A program made the position numbers and the translations under genes. DNA of 64,000 bases, taken from Luteimonas sp. GTDB lineage: Bacteria > Pseudomonadota > Gammaproteobacteria > Xanthomonadales > Xanthomonadaceae. This document shows, in pieces, positions 45,690-55,324 of the stretch; positions within the stretch are counted from its first letter, which is position 1; each line of letters begins with the position of its first letter. The stretch covers positions 372,001 to 436,000 of the forward strand of contig JANPZU010000008.1 of assembly GCA_024707405.1 (NCBI GenBank), read 5' to 3'. The notes beneath the pieces are model-generated. The model saw nothing but the letters and a program-made list of their open reading frames with translations, was not told where the DNA came from and made no database searches.

Positions 45690-46462
45690 CGTCGCTCGAA
45701 ACCGCGGGAGGTGAATCTCACCTGCCGCAGGTCGATGCCGGCCAATCCCCGCACCATGGCGTCGGCATCCTGCATCGCCGCCGATGCCAGCCGCGTATCG
45801 CCAGTCTGCTTGCCATGGATGTAGCGGGTGACATTGAGCATCGTGCCGACCACCAGCGTTTCGGCCAACGTCTGCTTCTGCGCATCGTCCAGCGCGCGAA
45901 CCCAATCGGCCTTTGCCAGTGCGTCGCGCAGGCCGTCGCGCAAGGCCACGTTGCCCCGCCGTTCGTCTAGTTCCGAAACATCGTTGACCACCTGCCACGA
46001 CATCACCAGGTGCCCGGCGATGACATCGGCGAGGTCGCGGTCTGAAAACCCGTACTTTCCGATCAGCTCACGGAAGCTGCGCTGGAGTTCGCCGCCGTCG
46101 AGCAGGCGGCGGAATTCGTCCGACGTGCGTCCCTGCGCCATGGCACCGGACAACGTCTCCACGAGCCGGGCATTGGTGCTGCGCGTGACTGCCGCCGATG
46201 GCACGAATCGCAACGCACGTGGATTCGACACTGCCTGCGGCGCCCTGTGCGCCGTGGTCGGCGCTGGACGGGATGCCGGCTGCGTTCGCCGCGCACTTTC
46301 GCCCCGGCGCTTGGTCGCATCCGACATGATCTGGCCATGCAGCATGTTCACGTGCGCCTGTCCGTAGGCATCGACCATGTTCATGAAATCCTGCGATGCC
46401 GCCGGGCCGGCGATCACGAAGGAGGCCAGCAACGCGACAACCATCGATGCCATTCGCTTCAT
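45686..46462 (-). CDS. DUF6683 family exported protein
   Basis: 258 residues with a signal peptide (MVVALLASFVIAGPAASQ). After a disordered Arg/Thr/Pro linker comes the conserved part: RELIGKYGFSDRDLADVIAG, then LVMSWQVVND, and the C-terminal GIDLRQVRFTSRGFERR. This pattern fits DUF6683, an exported family without known function. The start ATG at 46462 is chosen for the signal peptide; 46519 is possible but adds a non-signal-like leader. Confidence 0.78.
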   Translation of the reverse strand: MKRMASMVVALLASFVIAGPAASQDFMNMVDAYGQAHVNMLHGQIMSDATKRRGESARRTQPASRPAPTTAHRAPQAVSNPRALRFVPSAAVTRSTNARLVETLSGAMAQGRTSDEFRRLLDGGELQRSFRELIGKYGFSDRDLADVIAGHLVMSWQVVNDVSELDERRGNVALRDGLRDALAKADWVRALDDAQKQTLAETLVVGTMLNVTRYIHGKQTGDTRLASAAMQDADAMVRGLAGIDLRQVRFTSRGFERR

Positions 46463-46565
46463 CCCGCGCCTCCTTGACCCTTGCGTGGCGATACTATCGC
46501 CGGCAACGTGATGTTCCATTTAACGAACGCCTCGTCGACACTACTCCGGCATACGGAACACGCGC

Positions 46566-46994
46566 ATGAGCTCGAAAAAACCGGACGCTTCCTCGCGGCA
46601 TTCCACCGCCGCCGACACCACCGCCGCCGTCGATGCATTCATGTCCACGCTTGACGCGCCGCGCAAGGCGCAAGTGCAGGCACTTCGCGAGGCGATCCTG
46701 GCGGTCGACCCGTCCATCGACGAAGGCATCAAGTGGAATGCGCCGAGCTTCCGCACGCAGGAATATTTCGCCACGTTCAACCTGCGCGGCAAGCAGGGGC
46801 CGATGCTGATCCTGCACCTGGGCGCGAAGGCGCGCGACCTGCCCGAAGGCGGAATCCGGATCGAAGATCCCGCGGGCCTGCTGAAGTGGCTGGGCAAGGA
46901 TCGTGCGCAAGTCGTGTTCGCCGATGCCAGCGACGTGCACGCACGGATACCCGCACTGCAGGCGATCCTGCGGCAATGGATACGATGCGCCTGA
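46566..46994 (+). CDS. DUF1801 family protein
   Basis: 142 residues. The N-terminal 25 residues are Ser/Thr/Ala-rich. The core reads VDAFMSTLDAPRKAQVQALR, then VDPSIDEGIKWNAPSFRTQE, the DUF1801 (YdhG/Fra-like) signature also seen near frataxin-fold iron-binding proteins. The function is unproven. It may be a single-gene unit. Confidence 0.88.
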   Translation: MSSKKPDASSRHSTAADTTAAVDAFMSTLDAPRKAQVQALREAILAVDPSIDEGIKWNAPSFRTQEYFATFNLRGKQGPMLILHLGAKARDLPEGGIRIEDPAGLLKWLGKDRAQVVFADASDVHARIPALQAILRQWIRCA

Positions 46995-47090
46995 GTCGAT
47001 GATCCGCCATCGGCCACGCAAACCCGTGGCATTGCTGCACCGCATTCGGTCACACTCGGCGCCATCGACATGCCAGGGGGCACCGACCAC

Positions 47091-48578
47091 ATGAGCGCCA
47101 GCACGCCGCTGATCGTCACCTTCGCCGCCTACCTGTTGCTGATGGTCGGGCTGGGTTTCGCGGCCTGGAAACGCACCCGCACCTTCGACGACTACATCCT
47201 GGGCGGACGTTCGCTGGGCAGCTACGTCACCGCGCTGGCAGCCGGCGCTTCGGACATGAGCGGCTGGCTGATGATGGGCCTGCCCGGTGCGCTGTACCTG
47301 GGCGGCGCATCGGAAGCGTGGATCGCGATCGGGCTGGTCATCGGCGCGTGGTGCAACTGGAAATACGTGGCCGGGCCGCTGCGCGTGTACACCGAGCGCA
47401 CGCGCAATGCGCTGACGCTGCCGGACTACTTCACCCATCGCTTCGAGGATCACAGCAAGTTGCTGCGGATCCTCTCGGCGCTGGTGATCCTGGTGTTCTT
47501 CGCCATCTACTGTGCGTCGGGCATCGTGGCCGGCGCGCGGCTGTTCGAAAGCGTGTTCGGCCTGCCGTACGGGCAGGCGATGCTGTGGGGTGCGGCGGTG
47601 ACCATTGCCTACACCTTCATCGGCGGTTTCCTCGCGGTGAGCTGGACGGACACGGTGCAGGCCACGCTGATGATCTTCGCGCTGCTGCTGGTGCCGATCA
47701 TGGTGATGGTGGGCGTCGGCGGGCCGATCCCCGCGCTAGAACTCATCGAACAGGTCGATCCGGCACGACTGCAATGGGTCGGTGCTGGTGGCGTGGTCGC
47801 CATCGTGTCGGCGATGGCGTGGGGGCTGGGCTACTTCGGGCAACCGCACATCCTGGCGCGGTTCATGGCGGCCGACAGCCTGGCGACGATCCCGCGCGCA
47901 CGCCGCATCGGCATGACCTGGATGATCCTGTGCCTGGCCGGTGCGATGCTGACCGGATTCTTCGGCATCGCCTGGTTCGCGGCGAACCCGAACCTGGCCG
48001 GGCCGGTGGACGCCAACCCGGAACGCGTGTTCATCGTGCTGTCGGAACTGTTGTTCAATCCGTGGATCGCGGGCGTGCTGCTGTCGGCGATCCTGGCCGC
48101 GATCATGAGCACGCTCTCTGCGCAGTTGCTGGTGTGCTCCAGCGCGCTGACCGAGGATTTCTACCGCGGCTTCGTGCGGCCGAAGGCCGGACATGGCGAA
48201 CTGGTGTGGTTCGGCCGCGCGATGGTGCTGCTGGTGGCGGTGCTGGCGATCTGGATCGCACGCGATCCCGACAGCCGTGTCCTCGGCCTGGTCGCCTACG
48301 CCTGGGCAGGATTCGGCGCGGCGTTCGGGCCGGTGGTGCTGCTGTCGTTGTTCTGGAGGCGGATGACCCGCAACGGTGCGCTGGTCGGCATGTTGGCCGG
48401 CGCCGTGACCGTGCTGCTGTGGAAGCACACCGGCAGCGCGCTGTACGAAATGGTGCCGGGCTTCATCGCCGCCACCGTGGCGATCGTCGTGATCAGCCTG
48501 CTCGGCAAGGCGCCGTCGCCTGCGCTGCAGGCACAGCATGAACAGGTACGACTGACCCTGCGCGAGAACGGTTACTGA
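47091..48578 (+). CDS. putP: Sodium/proline symporter PutP
   Basis: 495 residues, sodium:solute symporter family with about 13 membrane helices. Landmarks are FDDYILGGRSLGSYVTALAA, GASDMSGWLMMGLPGALYLGG, GIVAGARLFESVFGL and GYFGQPHILARFMAADS. It imports proline with Na+ as osmoprotectant or carbon source. No putA is adjacent. The ATG at 47091 is preferred over 47070 because a GGGGG stretch lies upstream at acceptable spacing. It is convergent with the NHL/M23 gene and overlaps its end by seven bases. Confidence 0.94.
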   Translation: MSASTPLIVTFAAYLLLMVGLGFAAWKRTRTFDDYILGGRSLGSYVTALAAGASDMSGWLMMGLPGALYLGGASEAWIAIGLVIGAWCNWKYVAGPLRVYTERTRNALTLPDYFTHRFEDHSKLLRILSALVILVFFAIYCASGIVAGARLFESVFGLPYGQAMLWGAAVTIAYTFIGGFLAVSWTDTVQATLMIFALLLVPIMVMVGVGGPIPALELIEQVDPARLQWVGAGGVVAIVSAMAWGLGYFGQPHILARFMAADSLATIPRARRIGMTWMILCLAGAMLTGFFGIAWFAANPNLAGPVDANPERVFIVLSELLFNPWIAGVLLSAILAAIMSTLSAQLLVCSSALTEDFYRGFVRPKAGHGELVWFGRAMVLLVAVLAIWIARDPDSRVLGLVAYAWAGFGAAFGPVVLLSLFWRRMTRNGALVGMLAGAVTVLLWKHTGSALYEMVPGFIAATVAIVVISLLGKAPSPALQAQHEQVRLTLRENGY

Positions 48579-50734
48579 GTCGCGGTCGTGCCATCGGGCA
48601 ATGACGGTGGCCATGCGTCCACCAGCGTGACCTGCAGGTCGCGCGCGCCGATGGCGACGTTGCCCGATGCATCCTCGGCATAGGCACGGATGATGTAGTC
48701 GCCCGCCGGCAATTCACCCGGCTGCCAGTGCATCACCGCCATCTCGTCGGCACGCACGACGTTGCTGGCCACGTACAGGAAGCGCGTGCGTGCAGCACCA
48801 TGCACGGTGATGCCGCTGTTGGCGGCATAGGCGACCTTCACCGCGCCCGGGTGCGCCGGCATGCGCGAGAAGTCGATGCCGATGCGCGGCTCGCCGTAAC
48901 CCGGCAACGCGGCCCCATCGGCAGCGAGGATCTGGTAGCCGACCTTGTGCAGCCCAAGCCGCCGCCGCGGCAGGTTGCCATCCACCTGGTCCCAGGCATC
49001 GACCACGATCTGCGCGCCGCCACTGCGCGGCACCAGTACGCGGCCGTTCTCGCGATGCGTCTTCGGCAGGTCGTGCGCGTCGAGCAGGAACACGCGATCG
49101 ATGCGCGGCGGCACGGTGTCCACGTAGTTGCGATAACCAAGCCGGATCGCGTTGTGCTGGTAGCCGTTCGGGCCGACGATCAGGTGCACGTGCGCCTGCG
49201 CGTTGATGGTGCCGAGCGCATCGCCGACCTTGAAGCGGGTGCCGCGCGGGATACGCACGCGCGCCGGACGGCCATCGTCGCCGGGCACCAGCTGGAACCG
49301 CGACGGGTCGAGGTTGCGGCCCTGTGGCGTGCGCCCAACGCGCATGTGCACGTAGGACAGCTCGTCGATGGCGAGACCCTCGGCCTGTCCACCGAAACTC
49401 CACGCTGCCAGCGGCGTCGCGACCTTGGCGTTGGCGATGGACAGCACCGTGCTGCCGACATCGCCACGGATGTCGAGCCCGTTGTGCAGGTGGCTGCGGC
49501 TCTCGCCACGGAAATTGCCGCGCACTTCGCCCATCGTGCCGACCACTTCGTGCCAGCCGTCCTGCGGTGCCAGCGGCCAACGTTGCCCGGTGTCGGGCAG
49601 CGCGCGCTCCGGCGCGGGGCCGACGGCATCATCGTCGGCCGGCATGGGCGATGCACCGTCATGCACGACGATGCGATGCAGCCGATGGCCGGCGGCGTCG
49701 GCCACCAACAGGTTGCCGTCAGGTTCGACCCACAGCGCCGAGGGCCGAGCAAACCATTGCGTCGTGCGCTCGCCGGTCAGCATGCGCGCCTCGCCATCGG
49801 GGCGGAGTTGCAGGATGCGGCCCGGCGAAAGATCGGCGACATAGAGATGTCCGTCACGCGTGGCCGCCACCGCCAGCGGCCGCGTGCCCGCCGGCAGCGC
49901 ATGCGTGTGCGTGGTGCCTTCGCCATCGATCCTGCGCAGCGCGCGATTGCCGATGTCGGCGATCCAGACATTGCCGTCGCCGTCCAGCGTGAGCGACGTC
50001 GGCGTGTCGAAGCGCACAACATCACCCGCACCATCGACGAAACCTGGCGCATCGCCACCGGCAATCGTGCGCACGCGGCCATCGCGGTCGATCATGCGGA
50101 TGCGATCGTTCCAGGTGTCGGCCACGAACACGCGCCCGAACAAATCCACCGCCACGCCCATCGGCGCGCGGAACTGCGCCTGTGCACCGTCGCCATCGCG
50201 GAATCCGGCGATGCCGGTGCCGGCCAGCGTGGTCACTTCGCCTTGTGGCCACACCTTGCGGATCGCATGGTTGCCGGTATCGGCGACGTAAAGATTGCCG
50301 AACACGTCGGCCGCCACTGATGACGGCGTGTGGAACTTCGCCGCACTGCCGACACCATCGACGAAACCTTCCGTCGAACCCGCGAACGTCGACACCGTGC
50401 CATCGGCCACGATGCGGCGGATGCGATTGGCTTCGCCGCCATCGACGACGAACAGGCTGCCATCGCGCCCACGCACCAGACCCCAAGGCTCATCGAAGCG
50501 CACGGCACCCGCCGCGCCATCATGGGCGCCACGGTGTCCGTCGCCCGCGAGCAACTCGATGCGCGGCGACCAGTCGAAGGGCGTCTGCGGCAACGGCTGC
50601 CATGGCGGCACCCACCAGTCGCGGATCGGCCCGGCGACAAACGTCGCGATGATCCCCAGCACGGTCAACAGCGCAACCGCGACGATCGCGCGACGCGTGC
50701 CCCCGGATGCGCCGCGTTCGACGCGCCGGTTCAA
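48572..50734 (-). CDS. NHL beta-propeller fused to M23-type peptidase
   Basis: About 720 residues, probably starting at TTG 50734, which overlaps the rlmI stop. One N-terminal membrane anchor (about 15-38) precedes five NHL blades (repeats of the type GNLYVADTGNHAIRKV and GRVFVADTWNDRIRMI, about residues 60-370). An M23/LytM-like domain follows with His417 and Asp421 in LHNGLDIRG and His515/His517 in AHVHLIVG. An Ig-like C-terminal part follows. The metal ligands look intact, so it could cut peptidoglycan cross-links outside the inner membrane, with the propeller as a binding module. The combination is unusual. The start is uncertain. Confidence 0.82.
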   Translation of the reverse strand: MNRRVERGASGGTRRAIVAVALLTVLGIIATFVAGPIRDWWVPPWQPLPQTPFDWSPRIELLAGDGHRGAHDGAAGAVRFDEPWGLVRGRDGSLFVVDGGEANRIRRIVADGTVSTFAGSTEGFVDGVGSAAKFHTPSSVAADVFGNLYVADTGNHAIRKVWPQGEVTTLAGTGIAGFRDGDGAQAQFRAPMGVAVDLFGRVFVADTWNDRIRMIDRDGRVRTIAGGDAPGFVDGAGDVVRFDTPTSLTLDGDGNVWIADIGNRALRRIDGEGTTHTHALPAGTRPLAVAATRDGHLYVADLSPGRILQLRPDGEARMLTGERTTQWFARPSALWVEPDGNLLVADAAGHRLHRIVVHDGASPMPADDDAVGPAPERALPDTGQRWPLAPQDGWHEVVGTMGEVRGNFRGESRSHLHNGLDIRGDVGSTVLSIANAKVATPLAAWSFGGQAEGLAIDELSYVHMRVGRTPQGRNLDPSRFQLVPGDDGRPARVRIPRGTRFKVGDALGTINAQAHVHLIVGPNGYQHNAIRLGYRNYVDTVPPRIDRVFLLDAHDLPKTHRENGRVLVPRSGGAQIVVDAWDQVDGNLPRRRLGLHKVGYQILAADGAALPGYGEPRIGIDFSRMPAHPGAVKVAYAANSGITVHGAARTRFLYVASNVVRADEMAVMHWQPGELPAGDYIIRAYAEDASGNVAIGARDLQVTLVDAWPPSLPDGTTATQ

Positions 50735-51900
50735 TCCAGCACGCGGCAGAACACCGCCTTCAGGTAGCGCGATTCCTGCACGTGTGCCAGGAACGGATGG
50801 TCGGCACCGGCGCCGGACACCTTCAGCACCTGCACCGTGCGCCCGGCGTAGAACGCGGCACGGCGCAGCATGTCGAGGAACTGCTCCTCGCTCACCAGTC
50901 CCGTGCACGAGAACGTGGCGAACAAGCCGCCGGGCTTCACCACGCCCAGCGCCAGCTTGTTCATGTCGAGGTATTTCTTCAGCGCCGGGATGACCTGGTC
51001 GCGGTCGCGCGTCATCTTGGCCGGATCGAGGATCACCACGTCGAAGCGCTCCCCGTTGTTGGCGGCATCGCGCAGCCACGGGAAGATGTCGGCCTGCACG
51101 AAGCGCGGGCGCACGTTGTTGAGCTTCGCGTTGGCCTTGGCGATGTCGAGCACCGCTTCATCGATGTCGATGCCGACCACTTCGCTGGCACCGCGCGCCG
51201 CGGCGTACACGCCGAAGCCGCCGGTGTTGCAGCACAGGTCAAGCACGCGCTGTCCCGTGCAGCGATGTGACAGCCATTCGCGGTTGTCGCGCTGGTCGGC
51301 GAAGAAACCGGTCTTGTGCGCACCCGCGGGATCGGCACGGAAGCGGATGCCGTTCTCCACGATCTCCGCCGGGGCCGTCGTGCTGTTGCCGTGGAAGTCG
51401 AACGACTCCTGCTTCTGCACGTGTTCGTCGGCGAAGCTGTGGAAGCGGCAGCCCGGGAACTGTTCGCGCAGCGCGTCGTAGATCCACTCGCGGTGGCGGA
51501 ACGCACCGGCGCTGAAGAACTCGACCACCAGCAGATCGTCGTAACGATCAACCACCAATCCGCTCAGGCCATCGCCCTCGCTGTGCACCACGCGCCAAGC
51601 ATTCGTCGTGTTATCGAGCCTGAGCACCTCGCGGCGCAGGCGCACCGCCTCGGCGATCTTGCGCGCGAACCAGCCGGCATCGACCGCCACGTCCGGATCT
51701 GTTTCGAGGATGCGCAGCGCGATGCGCGAATGGCCGTTGTAGAAGCCGCGACCGATCCACACGCCATCCACGCCGACAATGTCCACGATGCTGCCCGGCT
51801 TGGGCCGTTGCGCCGGTTTCTCGACCAGCTTCTGGAAGATCCAAGGATGGTTGGAACGCCAGGCGTTCTTCAGGCGGACGGTGGGCAGCACATCGTTCAT
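50731..51900 (-). CDS. rlmI: 23S rRNA m5C methyltransferase RlmI-like
   Basis: 389 residues. An N-terminal PUA domain (VRLKNAWRSNHPWIFQKLVE, then GVWIGRGFYNGHSRIALRIL) is followed by the catalytic Rossmann domain with VLDLCCNTGGFGVYAAARGA and VVGIDIDEAVLDIA. The family DPPK motif appears as DPAKMTRDRD, a variant. RlmI methylates C1962 of 23S rRNA in E. coli. The C-terminal FSCTGLVSEEQFLDML carries the conserved Cys. Its last codons overlap the start of the NHL/M23 gene. Confidence 0.9.
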   Translation of the reverse strand: MNDVLPTVRLKNAWRSNHPWIFQKLVEKPAQRPKPGSIVDIVGVDGVWIGRGFYNGHSRIALRILETDPDVAVDAGWFARKIAEAVRLRREVLRLDNTTNAWRVVHSEGDGLSGLVVDRYDDLLVVEFFSAGAFRHREWIYDALREQFPGCRFHSFADEHVQKQESFDFHGNSTTAPAEIVENGIRFRADPAGAHKTGFFADQRDNREWLSHRCTGQRVLDLCCNTGGFGVYAAARGASEVVGIDIDEAVLDIAKANAKLNNVRPRFVQADIFPWLRDAANNGERFDVVILDPAKMTRDRDQVIPALKKYLDMNKLALGVVKPGGLFATFSCTGLVSEEQFLDMLRRAAFYAGRTVQVLKVSGAGADHPFLAHVQESRYLKAVFCRVLD

Positions 51901-51951
51901 CCGGGCATTTTACGGGGTTGCATCCGCGAATTCCGCCGCCATCCTCGTCCC

Positions 51952-52737
51952 ATGCACCTCGACATGCCCGAAGCACCGGCCGATCCCGAAGCCCAGCGCA
52001 AGCGCGACCAGCGCCGGCTCGTCACGGCACTCAAGGCCAGCATCCTGTTCGTGTTGTTGCTGATGATCGTGTTCGGCCTGCAGGGCCTGGGCGACCATCG
52101 CCTGTTCGCGGTCTCGCCGTGGTCGCTGCAGGGCCTGCTGGGCGTGTTGACCGCACCGCTGCTGCATGGCTCCCCGGCGCACATCCTGGCCAATTCCGGC
52201 GCGCTGCTGATCCTGGGCACGCTGGCGCTGGCGGCATATCCCCGCGCCACGGTGCGCGCGTTGCCGCTCATGTGGCTCGGTTCCGGCCTCGGTGCCTGGC
52301 TGCTCGGCGATGCCGGCTCCTACCACCTCGGCGCCAGTGGACTCACCCACGGCCTGATGTTCCTGGTCTTCGTGCTCGGCCTGTTGCGCCGTGACCGTCC
52401 CTCCATCGCCGCGGGCATGATCGCGTTCTTCTTCTACGGCGGCATGCTGCTGACAGTGTTGCCGCAGGAACCGGGCGTGTCGTGGCAATCGCACCTGGGC
52501 GGCGCCATCGGCGGCATCGTCGCGGCGTTCCTGTTCCGCCATCTCGATCCGATCCCGCCGCGCCGCAAGTACAGCTGGGAAATCGAGGAAGAGGAAGCCG
52601 AGCGTACGGCGCAGGAGGCGCGCGACACGCTGGAGCCGCCCTCGCCGCATGACGTGCCCGTGCTGTGGCATCGCGAACCGGACAGGGACGAACGCGGCGT
52701 GGTGCTGCGGTTCCCGCCGCGCAAGCCGGAGCCTTAG
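51952..52737 (+). CDS. Rhomboid family intramembrane serine protease
   Basis: 261 residues with about six membrane helices. The catalytic dyad is visible: Ser129 in LGASGLTHG and His181 in SHLGGAIGG; HGSPAHILANSGAL supplies the conserved HxxxN of helix 2. A soluble C-terminal tail of 60 acidic and Pro-rich residues (WEIEEEEAERTAQEARDT) extends past the last helix. It cleaves membrane-anchored substrates within the inner membrane. It is divergent from rlmI, 51 bp apart. Confidence 0.92.
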   Translation: MHLDMPEAPADPEAQRKRDQRRLVTALKASILFVLLLMIVFGLQGLGDHRLFAVSPWSLQGLLGVLTAPLLHGSPAHILANSGALLILGTLALAAYPRATVRALPLMWLGSGLGAWLLGDAGSYHLGASGLTHGLMFLVFVLGLLRRDRPSIAAGMIAFFFYGGMLLTVLPQEPGVSWQSHLGGAIGGIVAAFLFRHLDPIPPRRKYSWEIEEEEAERTAQEARDTLEPPSPHDVPVLWHREPDRDERGVVLRFPPRKPEP

Positions 52738-52810
52738 TCACACACGCATCCGGTGCTTGCGCCCACGACGCAAACCGGATATCCATGCCCGACAGGGAAC
52801 GGAGGCCCGC

Positions 52811-53416
52811 ATGTCCAGCATCACGCCACCCGGTGATACCAACCTTTACGCGCCACCCGCCGCGGAAGTCGGCGACATCGCGACACCGGACACCGCCGAG
52901 TTCTATGTCGTGGCCTCGCGCAAGTTCTTCATGTTGTTCTTCGTGACCGCCGGCCTTTACCAGATCTACTGGTTCTACCGGCATTGGGCGCAGTTCAAGC
53001 GCCATCACAACCTCGACCTGTGGCCGATCCCGCGTGCGATCTTCGCGGTGTTCTTCACCCATTCGCTCACGCGCGAGATCGAAGCCCGCATCCACCGATC
53101 CACGGCACGCTTCGACTGGTCGCCTGGTGCGATCGCGACCACGTTCGTGATCCTGCAGATCGCATCGAACATCCTCGACCGGATGGCCTGGCGCAACATC
53201 GGCTTTCCCGTCACCGACTGGATCTCGATCAGCATCCTGCTGCCAATGGCATGGCTCGCTCACGCCATGCAGCGCGCGGCGAACATGGCCTGCGGCGATC
53301 CGGAAGGCGCCTCGAACGCGCAACTCACCGTCGCCAACTGGATCTGGATGTTGCTCGGCAGCATCTTGTGGGCACTCGCCCTGCTCGGCTTGCTGCTGCC
53401 GCAAGAGATTGCCTGA
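52811..53416 (+). CDS. DUF4234-like multi-pass membrane protein
   Basis: 201 residues. A Pro-rich cytoplasmic leader is followed by FYVVASRKFFMLFFVTAGLYQIYWFYRHW, written in the family as a hydrophobic segment ending WFYRxW, then three more membrane segments (about 105-125, 140-160, 178-198). The ATG at 52811 follows a strong GGAGG. No enzymatic residues are visible. Related proteins are uncharacterised; some sit near rhomboid or transporter genes, as here. Confidence 0.75.
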   Translation: MSSITPPGDTNLYAPPAAEVGDIATPDTAEFYVVASRKFFMLFFVTAGLYQIYWFYRHWAQFKRHHNLDLWPIPRAIFAVFFTHSLTREIEARIHRSTARFDWSPGAIATTFVILQIASNILDRMAWRNIGFPVTDWISISILLPMAWLAHAMQRAANMACGDPEGASNAQLTVANWIWMLLGSILWALALLGLLLPQEIA

Positions 53417-53485
53417 ACCGGATGCGCGTTGCCGCACTCGCGACCCGGTGCTAGCGTGCGGCGCACGTTCCTGACGGATACCGCG

Positions 53486-55171
53486 ATGCGCCGCCTGACT
53501 TGCCTGTTCGTGCTGTTGCCGCTGCTGATGCTCGGCGCATGCCATCGCGATGCCGATCCCGTCGCGCCGTCATCCGAACCCGCGCTCCCGGCCACGCCGC
53601 CACCGCCCAACGACACGCCGGCCGGACAGCGCATCGAAGCCGACGTGCGCATCCTCGCGGACGACGCGATGGAAGGCCGCGAAACCGGCACGCCGGGCTA
53701 CGACCGCGCCGCCGAGTACGTGGCCAGGCGTTTCGCCGAGATCGGCCTCGAGCCGGCAGGCGACGACGGCACCTGGTTCCAGCGCGTGTCGCTGGTGGCA
53801 AGCACGCGCGTAGCCGACGGTGCACGGCTGGCGATCCACCGCGGGGGCCGGACGATCGAGCTGCGCCATGACGACCAGTTCCTGCCCAGCCCCAGCGCAC
53901 GCGACACGGCCGTCGACATCACTGCCCCCGCCGTGTTCGTCGCGCACGGCATCCATGCGCCCGACCTCGGCCACGACGATTTCGCCGGCCTGAACCTGGC
54001 CGGCAAGATCGTGGTGACCTTCCCCGATGCGCCCGACGCATTCACCGGCGACCTGCTTGCCTACCATTCGTCCAGTCCGGCCCGGCTCGAAGCCGTGGCT
54101 TCGCGTGGTGCGGTGGGCATGGTCGTGCTTGCCACGCCCGCCCACGCCGCGCGCGCGCCATGGGCGTTCATCCAGTCCATGTCCGCCAAGCCGGGGATGT
54201 CGCTGGTCGACGACGACGGCAACATCGTCGACACGCCCCCCGGCCTGCGGGCCGTGGCCGCGGTCAACGTCACTGCCGCCGACGCATTCTTCGACGGCAC
54301 CGGCAAACTGGCCGCTGAGATCTTCGATGCCGCACGGCGCGGCGAGATCCGCGGCTTCGACCTTCCGGGCACCATCACGCTCTCCTCGCGTTCGAAGATC
54401 GAGCGCATCGAGACCCGCAACGTGGTCGCGAAGCTGCCGGGCAGCGATGCCGCGCTCGCCGGCGAGCACGTCGTCTACACCGCACACCTCGACCACCTGG
54501 GGATCGGCGAGGCAGTGGATGGCGACGCGATCCACAACGGCGCGATCGACAACGCGCTCGGCGTGGCCATCGTGCTTGAAACCGCGCGCGAACTGAAAAC
54601 CGCGGCCGTGGCGCCGAAGCGCTCGACCCTGTTCGTCGCGGTCGGCGCCGAGGAACAGGGCCTGCTCGGCTCGCGCCGGTTCGCGCTCACCCCGACCGTG
54701 GCCGGGCCGCTGGTCGCCAACATCAACATCGACATGCCGATGCTGACCGCGCCCACCAGCGACATCGTGCCCATCGGCATCGAACATTCCACGCTGAAGG
54801 CAGCGCTCGAAGAGGCGGCCGGCGAGATCGGCGTCGCCCTCTCCCCCGATCCGTTCCCGGAGGAAGTGGTGTTCGTGCGCAGCGACCAGTTCTCGTTCGT
54901 GCGCGAAGGCATCCCCGCGGTCTATCTCGACGGTGGCGTAGTCGCCGCCAACGACCGGCAGGATCCCAAGCGCGCGGTGACGTGGTTCCTGCGCAACTGC
55001 TACCACAAGCCCTGCGACCAGGCCGACCTGCCGATCCACTACGGCGACGCGGCACGACTGGCGCGGCTGGCGGCACGGCTCGGGCAGATCGTCGGCAACA
55101 CACCGGAACGGCCGCGCTGGAACGAGGGCAACTTCTTCGGCAGGACGTTCGGCAAGCCGCCACGGGAATAG
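53486..55171 (+). CDS. M28 family zinc peptidase, lipoprotein
   Basis: 561 residues. The lipoprotein signal ends LMLGAC, so it is probably anchored to a membrane facing the periplasm. A PA-like domain spans about 130-280. Zinc ligands of the M28 aminopeptidase fold are visible: His in TAHLDHLG, Asp in GAIDNALG, Glu-Glu in GAEEQGLLGS, Asp in NINIDMP, and a C-terminal His in CYHKPCDQ. It should release N-terminal residues from peptides. The frame extends to 53429, but the ATG at 53486 gives the proper signal peptide. Confidence 0.92.
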   Translation: MRRLTCLFVLLPLLMLGACHRDADPVAPSSEPALPATPPPPNDTPAGQRIEADVRILADDAMEGRETGTPGYDRAAEYVARRFAEIGLEPAGDDGTWFQRVSLVASTRVADGARLAIHRGGRTIELRHDDQFLPSPSARDTAVDITAPAVFVAHGIHAPDLGHDDFAGLNLAGKIVVTFPDAPDAFTGDLLAYHSSSPARLEAVASRGAVGMVVLATPAHAARAPWAFIQSMSAKPGMSLVDDDGNIVDTPPGLRAVAAVNVTAADAFFDGTGKLAAEIFDAARRGEIRGFDLPGTITLSSRSKIERIETRNVVAKLPGSDAALAGEHVVYTAHLDHLGIGEAVDGDAIHNGAIDNALGVAIVLETARELKTAAVAPKRSTLFVAVGAEEQGLLGSRRFALTPTVAGPLVANINIDMPMLTAPTSDIVPIGIEHSTLKAALEEAAGEIGVALSPDPFPEEVVFVRSDQFSFVREGIPAVYLDGGVVAANDRQDPKRAVTWFLRNCYHKPCDQADLPIHYGDAARLARLAARLGQIVGNTPERPRWNEGNFFGRTFGKPPRE

Positions 55172-55324
55172 CCGTTCGCGCCGGATGCGGCGGAACCTGC
55201 GCGTGGTCACGGTCGGCACGCCGGCCACGGCGGAAGATCGGTGGCGTCCTGCGGCGGGACGTTCCTTCGTTAGCCGATAGGCACTCCCCCGCATCGTCCC
55301 GGATTCCCCCGTTCGGAGAACGCC

